A stretch of 19,577 bases of DNA from Oscillospiraceae bacterium (GCA_031285945.1 JAITVF010000004.1:1-19577), one strand, 5' to 3'; counted from the stretch's first letter, positions 1-8,313 are shown. Notes: a model not told the origin generated them from the letters alone. Numbers and translations: made by a program.

Positions 1-22
1 GGTATGAAGGAGATATCGCGCA

Positions 23-1714
23 ATGCTCACAAGCCTCTATATACAAAATATTGCGGTTATCAGCAAGGCGACCATCCAGCCCGGCGCGGGCCTCAACGTT
101 TTTACCGGCGAAACAGGCGCGGGAAAAACCATACTGATTTCCGCTATCGACGCTGTTTTGGGGGAGCGAACCGCCAAAGACATGATCCGCACCGGCGAGG
201 AAAAAGCGGTGGTCACGGCTCTTTTTGAGGACGTTACTCCCGGAGTCAGGGCTTATCTCGGCGAGCTTGGGGTAGAGGACGACGAGGGCGGATATCTTAT
301 AACGCGGGAGCTTACGGCGTCGGGCAAGTCGACCTGCCGCATAAACGGCGTGCCCGCAACCGCGGGAGTATTACGGCAGGTTGCGTCGCGGCTTATTCAC
401 ATCCACGGCCAGCGCGACTCGCTTCAGCTTCTCGCGCCGGAGCGCCACCTCGGAATGCTGGACGATTACGCCGGTCACGGCGATTTAGCCGAGCGATACC
501 GTGCCGCCTATGAAAACATGCGGGAGCTTGAAAAGCGGATGGGGGAGCTTGTGACAGACGAGCGGCAAAAGTCGCAGCGGATTGATCTGCTTACCTATCA
601 GATAGGCGAGATTGAAAAGGCTGAGCTTTACGACCCAATGGAGGAAGAAGAGCTCGCCGCCCGTCGCAGGCTGATAAGCTCGAGCGAAAAGGTGCTCTGT
701 GCCCTTTCGAGGGCATACTCTGCTCTTTCGGGGGACGGCGAATCCGAGGGGATAAACGGACTTTTTGGCAAGCTTTCCTCGGGGGTGGAGACGGCGGCTG
801 AGTATATAGGGGCTCTGGGGCCCATGAGCTCAAGGCTTAACGAAACTGGCTACGAGCTTTTGGAATTTGCCTCTGAGCTGCGCGACCAGCTTGAGGGCTT
901 CGAGTTTAACCCGCGTGAGCTCAACGAAATAGAACTCCGCCTCGATATTATATATCGCCTTAAACAAAAATACGGCGCCGATATAACCGGGATTCTTTCT
1001 TATCTTGCCGGCGCAAAAGAAGAGCTTGATTCCATAGCGTACGGCGAGGAGCGCCTTGCGGAGCTTACCCGCCTGCACAAGGAGGCGTTAGGTGAAGCCG
1101 AGTCTTTGGCCGAAAAGCTCACCCGCAGCCGCGCGGTTGCGGCAAAGGCCCTCATGAAGGGGGTGGAGGAGGAGCTCGCCTTTTTGGACATGCCTGCCGT
1201 TAAGTGGAGCGTAAAAAGGGAGCGGAAGGCGCTTTCTCCCGACGGCTGGGACGATATAGCCTTCTTTGCGACCACCAACGTGGGAGAGGAGCCCAAGCCA
1301 CTGAACAAAATAGCCTCGGGCGGCGAGGTTTCAAGGATGATGCTCGCCTTTAAAAACGTTATGGCCGACCGCGACGCCATAGGAACCCTAATCTTCGACG
1401 AGGTGGATATGGGGGTGAGCGGAAGGGCCGCACAGAAGATCGGCGCCAAGCTTTCGGAGGTTTCCAGGGGGCGGCAGGTCATTTGCGTAACCCACCTTGC
1501 GCAGGTGGCGGCCTTTGCCGACAGGCATTTCTTTATCTACAAGGAGGTTGAAGAGGGCCGCACCCACACCCGGGTGGAGGAGCTTGCGGAGGGGAAAAGG
1601 GCCGTAGAGCTCGCGAGGATTACAATGGGAGAAAGCATAACCGAAACGGCCGTTAACAACGCAAGGGAGCTTATTGAGCTGGCGAAGCGGATTAAGGACC
1701 GCGAAACGATATAG
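23..1714 (+). CDS. recN: DNA repair protein RecN
   Basis: RecN is an SMC-like ATPase that acts early in double-strand break repair by binding and tethering DNA ends in the cytoplasm. The 563-aa product has a Walker A loop GETGAGKT at residues 29-36. A long charged helical middle (about 150-390) fits the coiled-coil arms. The ABC signature (ASGGEVSRMML) lies near 430 and Walker B (LIFDEVDMGVSG) near 455, followed by the VTHLAQVAAFAD switch region. Length and motif order match the family. The ATG at 23 is chosen because AAGGAG at 7-12 sits at good spacing; the ATG at 4 opens a short out-of-frame ORF. It is followed 49 bp later by tyrS on the same strand, so co-transcription is possible. The upstream gene lies outside the window. 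Confidence 0.97.
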   Translation: MLTSLYIQNIAVISKATIQPGAGLNVFTGETGAGKTILISAIDAVLGERTAKDMIRTGEEKAVVTALFEDVTPGVRAYLGELGVEDDEGGYLITRELTASGKSTCRINGVPATAGVLRQVASRLIHIHGQRDSLQLLAPERHLGMLDDYAGHGDLAERYRAAYENMRELEKRMGELVTDERQKSQRIDLLTYQIGEIEKAELYDPMEEEELAARRRLISSSEKVLCALSRAYSALSGDGESEGINGLFGKLSSGVETAAEYIGALGPMSSRLNETGYELLEFASELRDQLEGFEFNPRELNEIELRLDIIYRLKQKYGADITGILSYLAGAKEELDSIAYGEERLAELTRLHKEALGEAESLAEKLTRSRAVAAKALMKGVEEELAFLDMPAVKWSVKRERKALSPDGWDDIAFFATTNVGEEPKPLNKIASGGEVSRMMLAFKNVMADRDAIGTLIFDEVDMGVSGRAAQKIGAKLSEVSRGRQVICVTHLAQVAAFADRHFFIYKEVEEGRTHTRVEELAEGKRAVELARITMGESITETAVNNARELIELAKRIKDRETI

Positions 1715-1763
1715 TCAATCAGTTATTGCCGGGATATACTTTTCATCAAAAAGGAGCATAAAA

Positions 1764-2999
1764 ATGACGCTGTTTGAAGAGCTTAACAGGCGCGGTCTGA
1801 TCGCGCAGGCGACCCACCCGGAAGAACTGGAGCAAAAGATGAACAAGGGGGGGCTTGTCTTCTACATCGGCTTTGACGCCACCGCCGATTCGCTGCACGT
1901 GGGCCACTACCTCCAGCTTTCCATCATACGCAGAATGCAGCAGCACGGCCATATGCCCATTCTGCTGCTGGGAACCGGCACCACCATGGTGGGCGACCCC
2001 AGCGGCCGCACCGACATGCGCAAAATGCTCACGATAGAAGAGATAAATCACAACGCCGACCGCTTTTTGCGGCAGATGGGCCGCGTTGTGGATATCTCGC
2101 CCGATAAGGCGATCGTTGTACGCAACGGCGACTGGCTGCTGAATCTCAACTACGTGGAGCTTTTGAGGGATGTAGGCGTTCATTTTTCGGTAAACAAGAT
2201 GCTCAGCTACGACTGCTTTAAGTCCCGGCTTGAGCGGGGGCTTTCATTCATAGAGTTCAATTATATGATCATGCAGAGCTACGATTTCCTGGAGCTTTAC
2301 AGGCGCAACGGCTGTACGGTGCAGCTCGGCGGAAACGACCAGTGGTCCAATATAATTAGCGGGGTGGAGCTGGTTCGCCGGGTTGAGGGGGCTGAGGCCT
2401 ACGGCATGACATTTACCCTTCTTACCACTAAAGAAGGGATCAAGATGGGCAAAACCGCAAAGGGCGCCGTCTGGCTGGACCGGGAGAAAACCACCCCCTA
2501 TGAGTTCTTTCAGTACTGGCGCAACGTCGACGACGCCGACGTCATAAAATGCCTCAAGCTCATCACCTTTGTTCCCGTAGAAGAGATCGAGGAGATGGAA
2601 AAGTGGGAGGGCAGCGAGCTCAACAGGGCAAAGGAGATTCTTGCGTGGGAGCTTACAAGGGACATCCACTCGAAGGAGGACGCCGATCAGGCGCTGGAAA
2701 CGGCCAGAGGGCTCTTTTCGGCCGGCGGTGACGCCGAAAACATGCCGTCTACCACTCTTGCGGAGGATGATTTTACAGAGGGCAAAATTTCTATACTCGA
2801 TCTTCTGGTCAAAACAAGGCTTGCCCCCTCAAAGGCGGAGGCAAGAAGGCTCATGCAGCAAAGGGGAATAACCGCAAGCCTTTCGGGCGGCGAATATGCC
2901 GCCATGGTGGATATGGCCGCGGCATTTACAAAAGATGACCTCAAAAAGGAAATTATCCTGAAAAAGGGAAAGAAAGTCTTTCATCGCGTGGTAGTATAA
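1764..2999 (+). CDS. tyrS: Tyrosyl-tRNA synthetase
   Basis: This enzyme activates tyrosine with ATP and charges tRNA-Tyr in the cytoplasm. The 411-aa product has the class I HIGH-type motif HVGH at residues 45-48 within a TyrRS-like context (GFDATADSLHVGH). The KMSKS-type loop is KMGKT near 227-231. The C-terminal part from about 345 looks like an S4 RNA-binding domain (LVKTRLAPSKAEARRLMQQRG). The ATG at 1764 is preferred because AAGGAG lies at 1751-1756 just upstream. An in-frame extension to 1674 would overlap recN and adds residues with no family similarity. KMGKT in place of KMSKS occurs in this TyrRS branch. A perfect hairpin follows the stop. Confidence 0.97.
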   Translation: MTLFEELNRRGLIAQATHPEELEQKMNKGGLVFYIGFDATADSLHVGHYLQLSIIRRMQQHGHMPILLLGTGTTMVGDPSGRTDMRKMLTIEEINHNADRFLRQMGRVVDISPDKAIVVRNGDWLLNLNYVELLRDVGVHFSVNKMLSYDCFKSRLERGLSFIEFNYMIMQSYDFLELYRRNGCTVQLGGNDQWSNIISGVELVRRVEGAEAYGMTFTLLTTKEGIKMGKTAKGAVWLDREKTTPYEFFQYWRNVDDADVIKCLKLITFVPVEEIEEMEKWEGSELNRAKEILAWELTRDIHSKEDADQALETARGLFSAGGDAENMPSTTLAEDDFTEGKISILDLLVKTRLAPSKAEARRLMQQRGITASLSGGEYAAMVDMAAAFTKDDLKKEIILKKGKKVFHRVVV

Positions 3000-3010
3000 C
3001 GACCAACAAA

Positions 3011-3049
3011 GGCAAACGCTCAGCCCCTTACCGGGGCTGAGCGTTTGCC
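3011..3049. terminator. Perfect hairpin between convergent genes
   Basis: Arms 3011-3027 and 3033-3049 are exactly complementary over 17 bp with the 5-nt loop ttacc. The hairpin sits 11 bp after the tyrS stop and 17 bp from the stop of the convergent symporter gene. There is no U-run on the + side; on the - side the flank is only mildly T-rich. It probably works as a bidirectional transcription stop or RNA 3'-end stabiliser. The hairpin is seen directly; its role is inferred. Confidence 0.75.
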
Positions 3050-3066
3050 GCAAATTGGGTTAGCGT

Positions 3067-4302
3067 TTACCGGGTTGCGGTTACTTTTTGGCGCGCTTCC
3101 CTTTTTTCTTCCAGCTTGGTGACTATTATGGCGCAGGCGGCGTCGCCGGTGATGTTGATGGTCGTGCGGCCCATGTCGAATATGCGGTCGACGCCCGCCA
3201 CAAGCGCGATTCCCTCTACGGGAAGCCCCACGCTCTGCAAGACCATGGCCAGCATGATCATGCCCGCCCCGGGTACGCCCGCGGTGCCGATCGAGGCTAA
3301 GGTAGCGGTAAGCACAATAGTCAGCATCTGCGCAAACGTCAGGTCGATACCGAAGCAGGACGCGATAAATACGGAGCAAAGGCCCTGATAGATGGCTGTT
3401 CCGTCCATGTTTACGGTGGCACCCAGCGGCAGGACAAAGCTGGCTATGTCTTTTCTCGCCCCCAGCTTTTCAGAGCACTCAAGGTTGAGGGGCAGGGTGC
3501 CTACCGAGGATGCGCTGGAAAACGCCATCATCATAGCGGGAAACATGCCTTTAAAAAAGGCGACGGGGCTTACTCCCGCCATTATCTTTACGGTTGATGA
3601 GTAGACGATTGCGGCGTGCAGGAAGTAACAGACATAGGCGGCCAAAAGAACCAGCGCCAGCGAACCCAGAATTCCGGGGCCGTTGGTTGCCACAACGGGA
3701 ACGATCAGGCAGAATACGCCGATGGGGGATAACCGGATGATGATTGTCATGATCTTTAAAAACACCTCGTTGAGGCTTTCCACCACGCCGGAGGAGACGG
3801 CGCCCTTTTCGCCGGCAAGGATGATTCCTATGCCGAGGAGCAGCGCTATAACTATGACCTGAAGCATGTTGGCGTTGAGCAGGGGCGCAATGGGGTTGTC
3901 GGGGAAGATGCCGATCAGGGTTGTAAGTATGCTGGGCGCCTGCGCCGCCTCATATTCAAGGCCGCTGGTTGAAAGCATGGGGAAGGCGCCCTTGAAAAGT
4001 GAGGCCGCCACAAGGCCGATTACCACCGCGGCCGCCGTTGTGCACATGTAGTAGACAATAGTTTTCCAGCCTATTGCGCCGACCTTGCGGATATCCTTCA
4101 TGGAGATAACGCCCGCTGTGATAGAGAACAGGACGATGGGAACCACGATAAGCTTGAGCAGATTCAAGAAGAGCGTACCGAAGGGCTTTATGTAGCCGTC
4201 GGCAATTTCCGTATTGCCCATCAGCATAAACCCTACGATGATTCCGGCCGCAAGTCCGATGAAAATCCAGGTGGCAAGTGAAAGCTTTTTTGTTTTGCTC
4301 AT
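3067..4302 (-). CDS. Dicarboxylate/amino acid:cation symporter (DAACS family)
   Basis: This is a secondary transporter that imports an acidic amino acid or C4-dicarboxylate with Na+ or H+ across the cytoplasmic membrane. The 411-aa product is strongly hydrophobic from residue 9 onward. It shows the family landmarks in order: a serine-rich re-entrant loop (FSSASSVGTLPL), the NMDGT motif of TM7, the second hairpin (GTAGVPGAGMIM) and the TM8 substrate site (DMGRTTINITGD). D376, R379, N383 and D387 fall at the positions that bind substrate in GltPh-like carriers. The conserved Arg in DMGRT favours an acidic substrate over a neutral one. A clear AGAGGAGG lies just upstream of the ATG. The gene is probably monocistronic, with its own promoter at 4389-4417. 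Exact substrate is not decidable from sequence; GltP-, GltT- and SstT-like roles remain possible. Confidence 0.93.
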   Translation of the reverse strand: MSKTKKLSLATWIFIGLAAGIIVGFMLMGNTEIADGYIKPFGTLFLNLLKLIVVPIVLFSITAGVISMKDIRKVGAIGWKTIVYYMCTTAAAVVIGLVAASLFKGAFPMLSTSGLEYEAAQAPSILTTLIGIFPDNPIAPLLNANMLQVIVIALLLGIGIILAGEKGAVSSGVVESLNEVFLKIMTIIIRLSPIGVFCLIVPVVATNGPGILGSLALVLLAAYVCYFLHAAIVYSSTVKIMAGVSPVAFFKGMFPAMMMAFSSASSVGTLPLNLECSEKLGARKDIASFVLPLGATVNMDGTAIYQGLCSVFIASCFGIDLTFAQMLTIVLTATLASIGTAGVPGAGMIMLAMVLQSVGLPVEGIALVAGVDRIFDMGRTTINITGDAACAIIVTKLEEKREARQKVTATR

Positions 4303-4388
4303 AAATCCTCCTCTAAATCATTAATTTTCCCCCTCTGCTCCCCATTCAAAAACCCGGGGACAGTCTGGGATATAATTAGATTACTATT

Positions 4389-4417
4389 ATTATAGCATAT
4401 TTATTTCCTAATTTTAA
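4389..4417 (-). promoter_or_regulatory. Sigma-A type promoter of the symporter gene
   Basis: On the - strand TTAAAA (4412-4417) and TATAAT (4389-4394) are separated by 17 bp, inside a strongly AT-rich stretch. Transcription would start near 4382, giving an untranslated leader of about 80 nt before the symporter ATG at 4302. The match is good but rests on consensus alone. Confidence 0.6.
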
Positions 4418-4511
4418 CTAAAATATAAATATTTTACAATAATTCACTCTATCGCGGGCTGATCGACTATATAACACTAATACTAACCCGCAAATAAAAT
4501 GCTTTTATAAC

Positions 4512-4563
4512 ATATTACTCTATTGCTTCCCCCGCCTCTGGCGGGGAAGCAATAGAGTAATAT
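4512..4563. repeat. Long intergenic hairpin, family copy 1
   Basis: Arms 4512-4536 and 4540-4563 pair over 24 bp with one bulged C and a 3-nt loop (tct). The GC-rich core CCCCCGCC/GGCGGGG is enclosed by an AT-rich outer stem. It lies between the aldo/keto reductase terminator and the symporter promoter, where no terminator would obviously be needed. It shares its core with the hairpins at 12677-12718 and 17438-17488. The rest of the gap 4303-4676 holds only the promoter and the terminator described separately. Confidence 0.75.
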
Positions 4564-4583
4564 TAAATGCGGAGTAGCATAAC

Positions 4584-4645
4584 ATAAAACTTCAGCGAGA
4601 AAGGGCGCGAAGTCTTTCTATCGCCTTTTCTCGCTGAAGCTTTAT
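4584..4645 (-). terminator. Rho-independent terminator of the aldo/keto reductase operon
   Basis: Arms 4584-4607 and 4622-4645 pair over 24 positions with one mismatch and one wobble, around a 14-nt loop. Read on the - strand the hairpin is followed by a T-rich tail (TTTTATGTTAT). It begins about 30 bp after the stop of the reductase gene, which fits an intrinsic terminator for that - strand transcript. Confidence 0.8.
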
Positions 4646-4676
4646 TTAGGAGCTGCGCAATGGGAATCACTACCGG

Positions 4677-5828
4677 TCAGGCTTGCGCCTTGCTTTGCGC
4701 GACCAGATCCGCGATTTTTTTGAGCTCGTCAGGAATTTTTATCCCCTGAGGGCAAAAGGTTAAGCATCTGCCGCACCCGGTGCAGTGTATGGCCTGCTTT
4801 TCCTCGCCCAGAATTCCAGAATATTCCGAAAGGAATAAGGGGATGCTTGCGTTTTTTCCCTTGCGGCGATACTGGTTGTATATGCCGAATACCTTTGGGA
4901 TATCTACGCCGAAGGGGCAATCCATACAATAGCCGCAGGCGGTGCAGGGCACGGTGGCCGTTTTGCGATACGCCTCCAGCGCCCTGGCGAGAACGCCGCG
5001 CTCCGCGGATTCAAGGGGTTTAAAATCGGATACGGTGCTTATATTGTCGTTTAGCTGCTCCATATTCGACATGCCGCTGAGAACGGTCAGCACTCCCGGC
5101 AGGGAGGCGGCGAAGCGGATAGCCCAGGAGGCCTCGCTCGCGGCGGGATTAGCGCTTTTAAGAATTTCGCCGGCGGGCTCGGGAAGAGCGGCCAGCGCGC
5201 CCCCTCTGACCGGCTCCATTACTACCACCGGAATTCCTCTGTCCGCCAGAATTTCGTACTGGCCTTTGGCGTCCTGAAGCTCCCAGTCCAGGTAGTTCAG
5301 CTGCATCTGAACAAAATCAAAGTCGTACCTGGTCACCATCTCTTCGAGAAGCTTGGGCCTGTCGTGGAAAGAAAAGCCCAGGCGCTTGATTTTACCCTCG
5401 CGCTGCTTTTCTTTGAGGATATCGTAGAATCGGTATTTTTCGGCCTTTTTTCTGGTTTCTGTGTTTATATTGTGAATAAGGTAAAAATCAAAGTAATCCA
5501 CGCGGCACATATTCAGCTGCTCGTCGAATATGCGGTGGACGTCCTCCTCGCTTTCAACGGGCCAGGGCGGCATCTTGGTGGCGAGGTGAAAGCTTTCCCT
5601 GGGATAACGCGAGAGAATCTCGCCCATCACCGGCTGCGAGGTTCCGCCATGGTACATGTGGGCCGTGTCGAAGTAGTTGATTCCGGCGGCGAAAGCCCGC
5701 TCGACCATGGCCGCGGCCGCCGGCACGTCAATTTCGGTAGAATCCGCATTGACGCGGGGCAGTCTCATGCAGCCTAAGCCCAACAGGGAGATTTTTTTGC
5801 CGGTTTTTTTAAAATCGCGATAGATCAT
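4677..5828 (-). CDS. Aldo/keto reductase with C-terminal iron-sulfur domain
   Basis: The 383-aa product joins an NAD(P)H-dependent aldo/keto reductase barrel to a ferredoxin-like tail. The catalytic tetrad is readable as D54 (NYFDTAHMY), Y59, K85 (LATKMPP) and H119 (YLIHN). The tail has two cysteine clusters: C295, C298, C301, C304 (CTACGYCMDCP) and C349, C352, C355, C359 (CTGCGRCLTFCP), suited to two [4Fe-4S] centres. This domain pairing is common in anaerobes, and physiological substrates are largely unknown. AGGAG sits 7 bp before the ATG. The gene begins 20 bp after the mntP stop and ends before a strong terminator, so it is probably the last gene of the operon. It is a cytoplasmic oxidoreductase; I cannot name the substrate. 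Confidence 0.93.
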   Translation of the reverse strand: MIYRDFKKTGKKISLLGLGCMRLPRVNADSTEIDVPAAAAMVERAFAAGINYFDTAHMYHGGTSQPVMGEILSRYPRESFHLATKMPPWPVESEEDVHRIFDEQLNMCRVDYFDFYLIHNINTETRKKAEKYRFYDILKEKQREGKIKRLGFSFHDRPKLLEEMVTRYDFDFVQMQLNYLDWELQDAKGQYEILADRGIPVVVMEPVRGGALAALPEPAGEILKSANPAASEASWAIRFAASLPGVLTVLSGMSNMEQLNDNISTVSDFKPLESAERGVLARALEAYRKTATVPCTACGYCMDCPFGVDIPKVFGIYNQYRRKGKNASIPLFLSEYSGILGEEKQAIHCTGCGRCLTFCPQGIKIPDELKKIADLVAQSKAQA

Positions 5829-5848
5829 AACATCACTCCTACTCTATT

Positions 5849-6415
5849 CTATTGCAGCAAATGCTCAAGCAGAATTTTTGATCCCAGCAATATAAGTATT
5901 CCCCCGCCAAGGCGCTCGGCGAAGACTTTGAACCGGGAGCCGAACATATGGCCGACCAAAACCCCCGCCATTGAGATAAACAGAGTCGTAATCCCTATAA
6001 GGGATATGGCGGGTATGATGCGGACGCCAAACACGGCGAAGGATACCCCCATAGCCAAAGCGTCGATGCTGGTGGCGATAGCCCGCGGAAGCATATTCTC
6101 AGGGCTCAGGGAGATCTCTTCGCAAGCGTTGCCGCCCTCTTTCGACGCAAAGCTTTCCTTAAGCATCTTTCCTCCGATAAAGAGGAGGATGACAAAAGCG
6201 ATCCAGTGGTCGAAGGCCGCTATATCGCTCGCGAACTGCGCGCCCAAAAGGTAGCCCGCCAAAGGCATAAGCGCCTGAAAAACGCCGAAATACAGCCCCA
6301 CTGTAAGAGCCTTGCGAAGGGTTACCCTATCTATGGAAAGCCCGGTGCACATAGCCACCGCGAATGCGTCCATCGAAAGACCGATCGCTATAATAAAAAG
6401 CTCCAATATGCCCAT
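5849..6415 (-). CDS. mntP: Manganese efflux pump MntP
   Basis: MntP exports Mn2+ across the cytoplasmic membrane to protect against manganese overload. The 188-aa length is typical. About six membrane segments are visible, with the conserved Asp-containing helix motifs in both halves: LSMDAFAVAMCTGL near residues 13-26 and TSIDALAMG near 114-122. GGGAG precedes the ATG with fairly long spacing. The gene lies 73 bp after the TM2-protein stop and 20 bp before the reductase. I saw no yybP-ykoY manganese riboswitch in this short gap. A palindrome overlapping a possible promoter (6442-6479) could give metal control. Confidence 0.93.
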   Translation of the reverse strand: MGILELFIIAIGLSMDAFAVAMCTGLSIDRVTLRKALTVGLYFGVFQALMPLAGYLLGAQFASDIAAFDHWIAFVILLFIGGKMLKESFASKEGGNACEEISLSPENMLPRAIATSIDALAMGVSFAVFGVRIIPAISLIGITTLFISMAGVLVGHMFGSRFKVFAERLGGGILILLGSKILLEHLLQ

Positions 6416-6441
6416 GTAAGCTTGTTCTCCCGGAGATAATA

Positions 6442-6479
6442 ATAGTTAACTATAATACTCTTTGCCGCTTTTTTGCCAG
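6442..6479 (-). promoter_or_regulatory. Possible internal promoter and operator for mntP
   Basis: On the - strand CTGGCA (6474-6479), 16 bp, then TATTAT (6452-6457) resemble a sigma-A promoter. The 12-bp perfect palindrome ATAGTTAACTAT (6442-6453) overlaps the -10 end and the likely start site, a classic repressor position. A GTTAAC-centred palindrome is reminiscent of DtxR/MntR-family operators, but that link is inference. Confidence 0.35.
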
Positions 6480-6488
6480 GGAATGGCG

Positions 6489-6932
6489 TTAGCAGCCTCT
6501 TATAAGATCAAGCAGAAACCCGGCGCCGTCTATAAGTCCCATTATGGTGGGGACGCCTGTCCAGAAAAAGAGCGCGCGGCGAATGCCCCTGCGCGGCTCT
6601 CCGAGGTAGAAGCAATGCGCCCCGAAGGTGCCCAAAGTAATCGCCAGAATTGCCGCAATCAGCAAATCGAAGCGAGGGGTGCGAAAAATTGTAAGGGGCG
6701 GCGGGCTTCCGTCAGAGCCCTGCCGCGCGTATTGGCTCCCGGCGCCCCCGTTACTGGGATTTTTGCCGCGATAGCCTTCGCGAAAGGCGTCGGCAAAGCC
6801 GCCGTTGTTGTTACGGCCACGGTTTTCCTGAGCCGGGCGCTCCCGCGCGCCGCCGGCCAGCGGCGTTCCGCACCAGGTACAGCTTGTTTCCCCATCTCTG
6901 AAGGTTGCCCCGCAACCCCTGCAACTGCTCAT
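6489..6932 (-). CDS. Zinc-ribbon and TM2-domain membrane protein
   Basis: The 147-aa product begins with a short zinc ribbon: C4-x2-C7 and C18-x2-C21 (SCRGCGATF, CTWCGTPL). A low-complexity Gly/Asn/Arg/Ser linker to about residue 75 follows. Two membrane helices form a TM2-like domain with the typical GTFGAHCFYLG turn between the first helix and the next charged stretch. TM2 proteins are small inner-membrane proteins of unknown function. The ATG at 6932 is chosen over the GTG at 6959 because GAGGAG lies about 9 bp upstream of it, and the GTG overlaps the preceding stop codon. The start is 23 bp past the lipoprotein stop, so the two are probably co-transcribed. Confidence 0.82.
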   Translation of the reverse strand: MSSCRGCGATFRDGETSCTWCGTPLAGGARERPAQENRGRNNNGGFADAFREGYRGKNPSNGGAGSQYARQGSDGSPPPLTIFRTPRFDLLIAAILAITLGTFGAHCFYLGEPRRGIRRALFFWTGVPTIMGLIDGAGFLLDLIRGC

Positions 6933-6955
6933 TTTACGCAACTCCTCACACGCTA

Positions 6956-8110
6956 TCACATAAGCACCCGCAGGTAGGGAAGCCCGCGGTTCTGCCCCTC
7001 CTCGATGGACCAGACTTCTTCAAAATCCCAGCCCTCAAAGGTCGAGCCTTCGGTTATTTCCTCCACGGTACAGGCCCTGAGCCCCGGCGTTTCTTCATCC
7101 CCGGAAGCGTCGCCGACGCCCTTCCAGTTCTCTACGGGCTCAAGATTGTAGTAGCAGGAATCGAGAAGCCCCGACTCGAGACTGCCGATAAAAGCGCCGA
7201 CCATGCGGCTTTCTGTCCTGGTGTACAGCTCAAGGGAGGTCAGGCAGTTGCTTATTTCGCCGTTTGCGTATCCTATAAGACCGCCTATCATTTCGGGCCG
7301 GGACTCGCCCTGCGCGTCCACCGTAACCGAGCCTCGGGCGTAACAGTCGGATACTATGCTTCCTACCACGGCGGAGCCCGCAAGCCCGCCGGTCAGGCTT
7401 CCGCCTGTAAGCTCGGCATTGGCGGCGCACTGTCTCATCGTACCGGCGTCCGTGTCGGGGGCTTCTCGCCCCAGCTCACCGCATATTCCCCCCGCGTGAG
7501 TGCCGGCGGCGACTACGGTTCCCCTGAAGGAGCAGGCGAAAATCTCGCCCTGACACTGGCCCGCTATACCACCCACCATATTAAGGCCGTTAACGCTGCC
7601 GCCGATTATGTGGGTGTTTTCTACACGGCCGCCCGAAGCGATCCTTCCGAACAGCCCCGCGAAATCGCCCTCGGTACGTACGGTGAGCCCCCGCAGGATA
7701 TGGCCGCCGCCGTCAAAATAACCGCGATAGGGCGTTTCTTCTGTTCCTATGGGGATGAAGCTAAGCCCCGCAAGGTCGATATCGTTTTCTATCCGGGCCG
7801 AAACGGCTCTGGCGTCGTCGGCGCCGTTGACAAGAACCGCAAAGGCGAAGAGCTCCTCCGCGGTAGTTATGGCATATATCCCGCCCTCACCGGGGGAAAG
7901 AAGCCCGTCGGCCTCCTCAGGGGTGAGGATTACCTCAATGAGAGGCTCCGGCTCGCTCTCCTCTACGGGCTTTTCAGGCGGAGCCTCGGGCGGCGGGGGA
8001 GGAACATAGGCTTCCTCGGGGGCGGGCGGAGGAGCCTCTGAGGAAGCGGTTTGGCCTGAGCATCCGCACAAAAGCGCAAGAAGAAGCAAGAGCGCAAGAA
8101 GCCGTTTCAT
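6956..8110 (-). CDS. GLUG-repeat lipoprotein
   Basis: The 384-aa product starts with a lipoprotein signal peptide (MKRLLA, a leucine run, lipobox LCGC with C17 as the modified cysteine). A Pro/Glu-rich spacer to about residue 60 would hold the domain away from the membrane. Residues from about 100 carry repeated GLUG-type units of the form GLFGRI-x-GG-x-V-x-N and GGIAGQCQG, suggesting a beta-helix. GLUG repeats occur in surface proteins, including adhesins and peptidases; no catalytic motif is visible, so a binding or structural role outside the membrane is the best inference. GGGAGGA precedes the ATG. It is probably the first gene of a four-gene - strand run. Confidence 0.8.
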   Translation of the reverse strand: MKRLLALLLLLALLCGCSGQTASSEAPPPAPEEAYVPPPPPEAPPEKPVEESEPEPLIEVILTPEEADGLLSPGEGGIYAITTAEELFAFAVLVNGADDARAVSARIENDIDLAGLSFIPIGTEETPYRGYFDGGGHILRGLTVRTEGDFAGLFGRIASGGRVENTHIIGGSVNGLNMVGGIAGQCQGEIFACSFRGTVVAAGTHAGGICGELGREAPDTDAGTMRQCAANAELTGGSLTGGLAGSAVVGSIVSDCYARGSVTVDAQGESRPEMIGGLIGYANGEISNCLTSLELYTRTESRMVGAFIGSLESGLLDSCYYNLEPVENWKGVGDASGDEETPGLRACTVEEITEGSTFEGWDFEEVWSIEEGQNRGLPYLRVLM

Positions 8111-8156
8111 GATGTGTTATCCTCCCGCGTTGCGTATAGGTAAAGCGGCTTAAATC

Positions 8157-8177
8157 ATCAGGGCGCCGCGCCCTGAT
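8157..8177. repeat. Short GC hairpin in the lipoprotein gene leader
   Basis: Perfect 9-bp arms ATCAGGGCG (8157-8165) and CGCCCTGAT (8169-8177) enclose a 3-nt loop. It lies about 47 bp upstream of the lipoprotein ATG. It could be an attenuator or an mRNA-stabilising stem, but there is no U-run and no anti-terminator that I can identify. Confidence 0.4.
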
Positions 8178-8242
8178 TCTCACTCGTAATAGAGCAATGC
8201 GCCAAAATAACCGGAAATTCGATGCCGTATGGCCATGCCCGC

Positions 8243-8293
8243 TATAGCAATTGTAGATAAGACCTTTTCCGCTCATTTCTTACAATTGCTATA
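8243..8293. repeat. 13-bp inverted repeat in a divergent promoter region
   Basis: TATAGCAATTGTA (8243-8255) and TACAATTGCTATA (8281-8293) are exact inverted copies 25 bp apart, and each contains the palindrome CAATTG. They lie in the 344-bp gap between the divergent lipoprotein and 542-aa genes. The AT-rich arms and wide spacing look more like a protein-binding site or a diverged mobile-element scar than a terminator. The rest of the gap 8111-8454 contains only the short hairpin and the promoter-like sites listed here. Confidence 0.5.
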
Positions 8294-8313
8294 ATATCCG
8301 GGCCGTTTATCAC

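Noticed and set aside
6416-6488. Manganese (yybP-ykoY) riboswitch before mntP
   Set aside because: The gap is only 73 bp and shows none of the conserved loops of that class.
6905-8041. 378-aa ORF on the + strand
   Set aside because: It is entirely antisense to the well-supported lipoprotein gene and lacks coherent motifs; its openness follows from the GC-rich codon use of the real gene.
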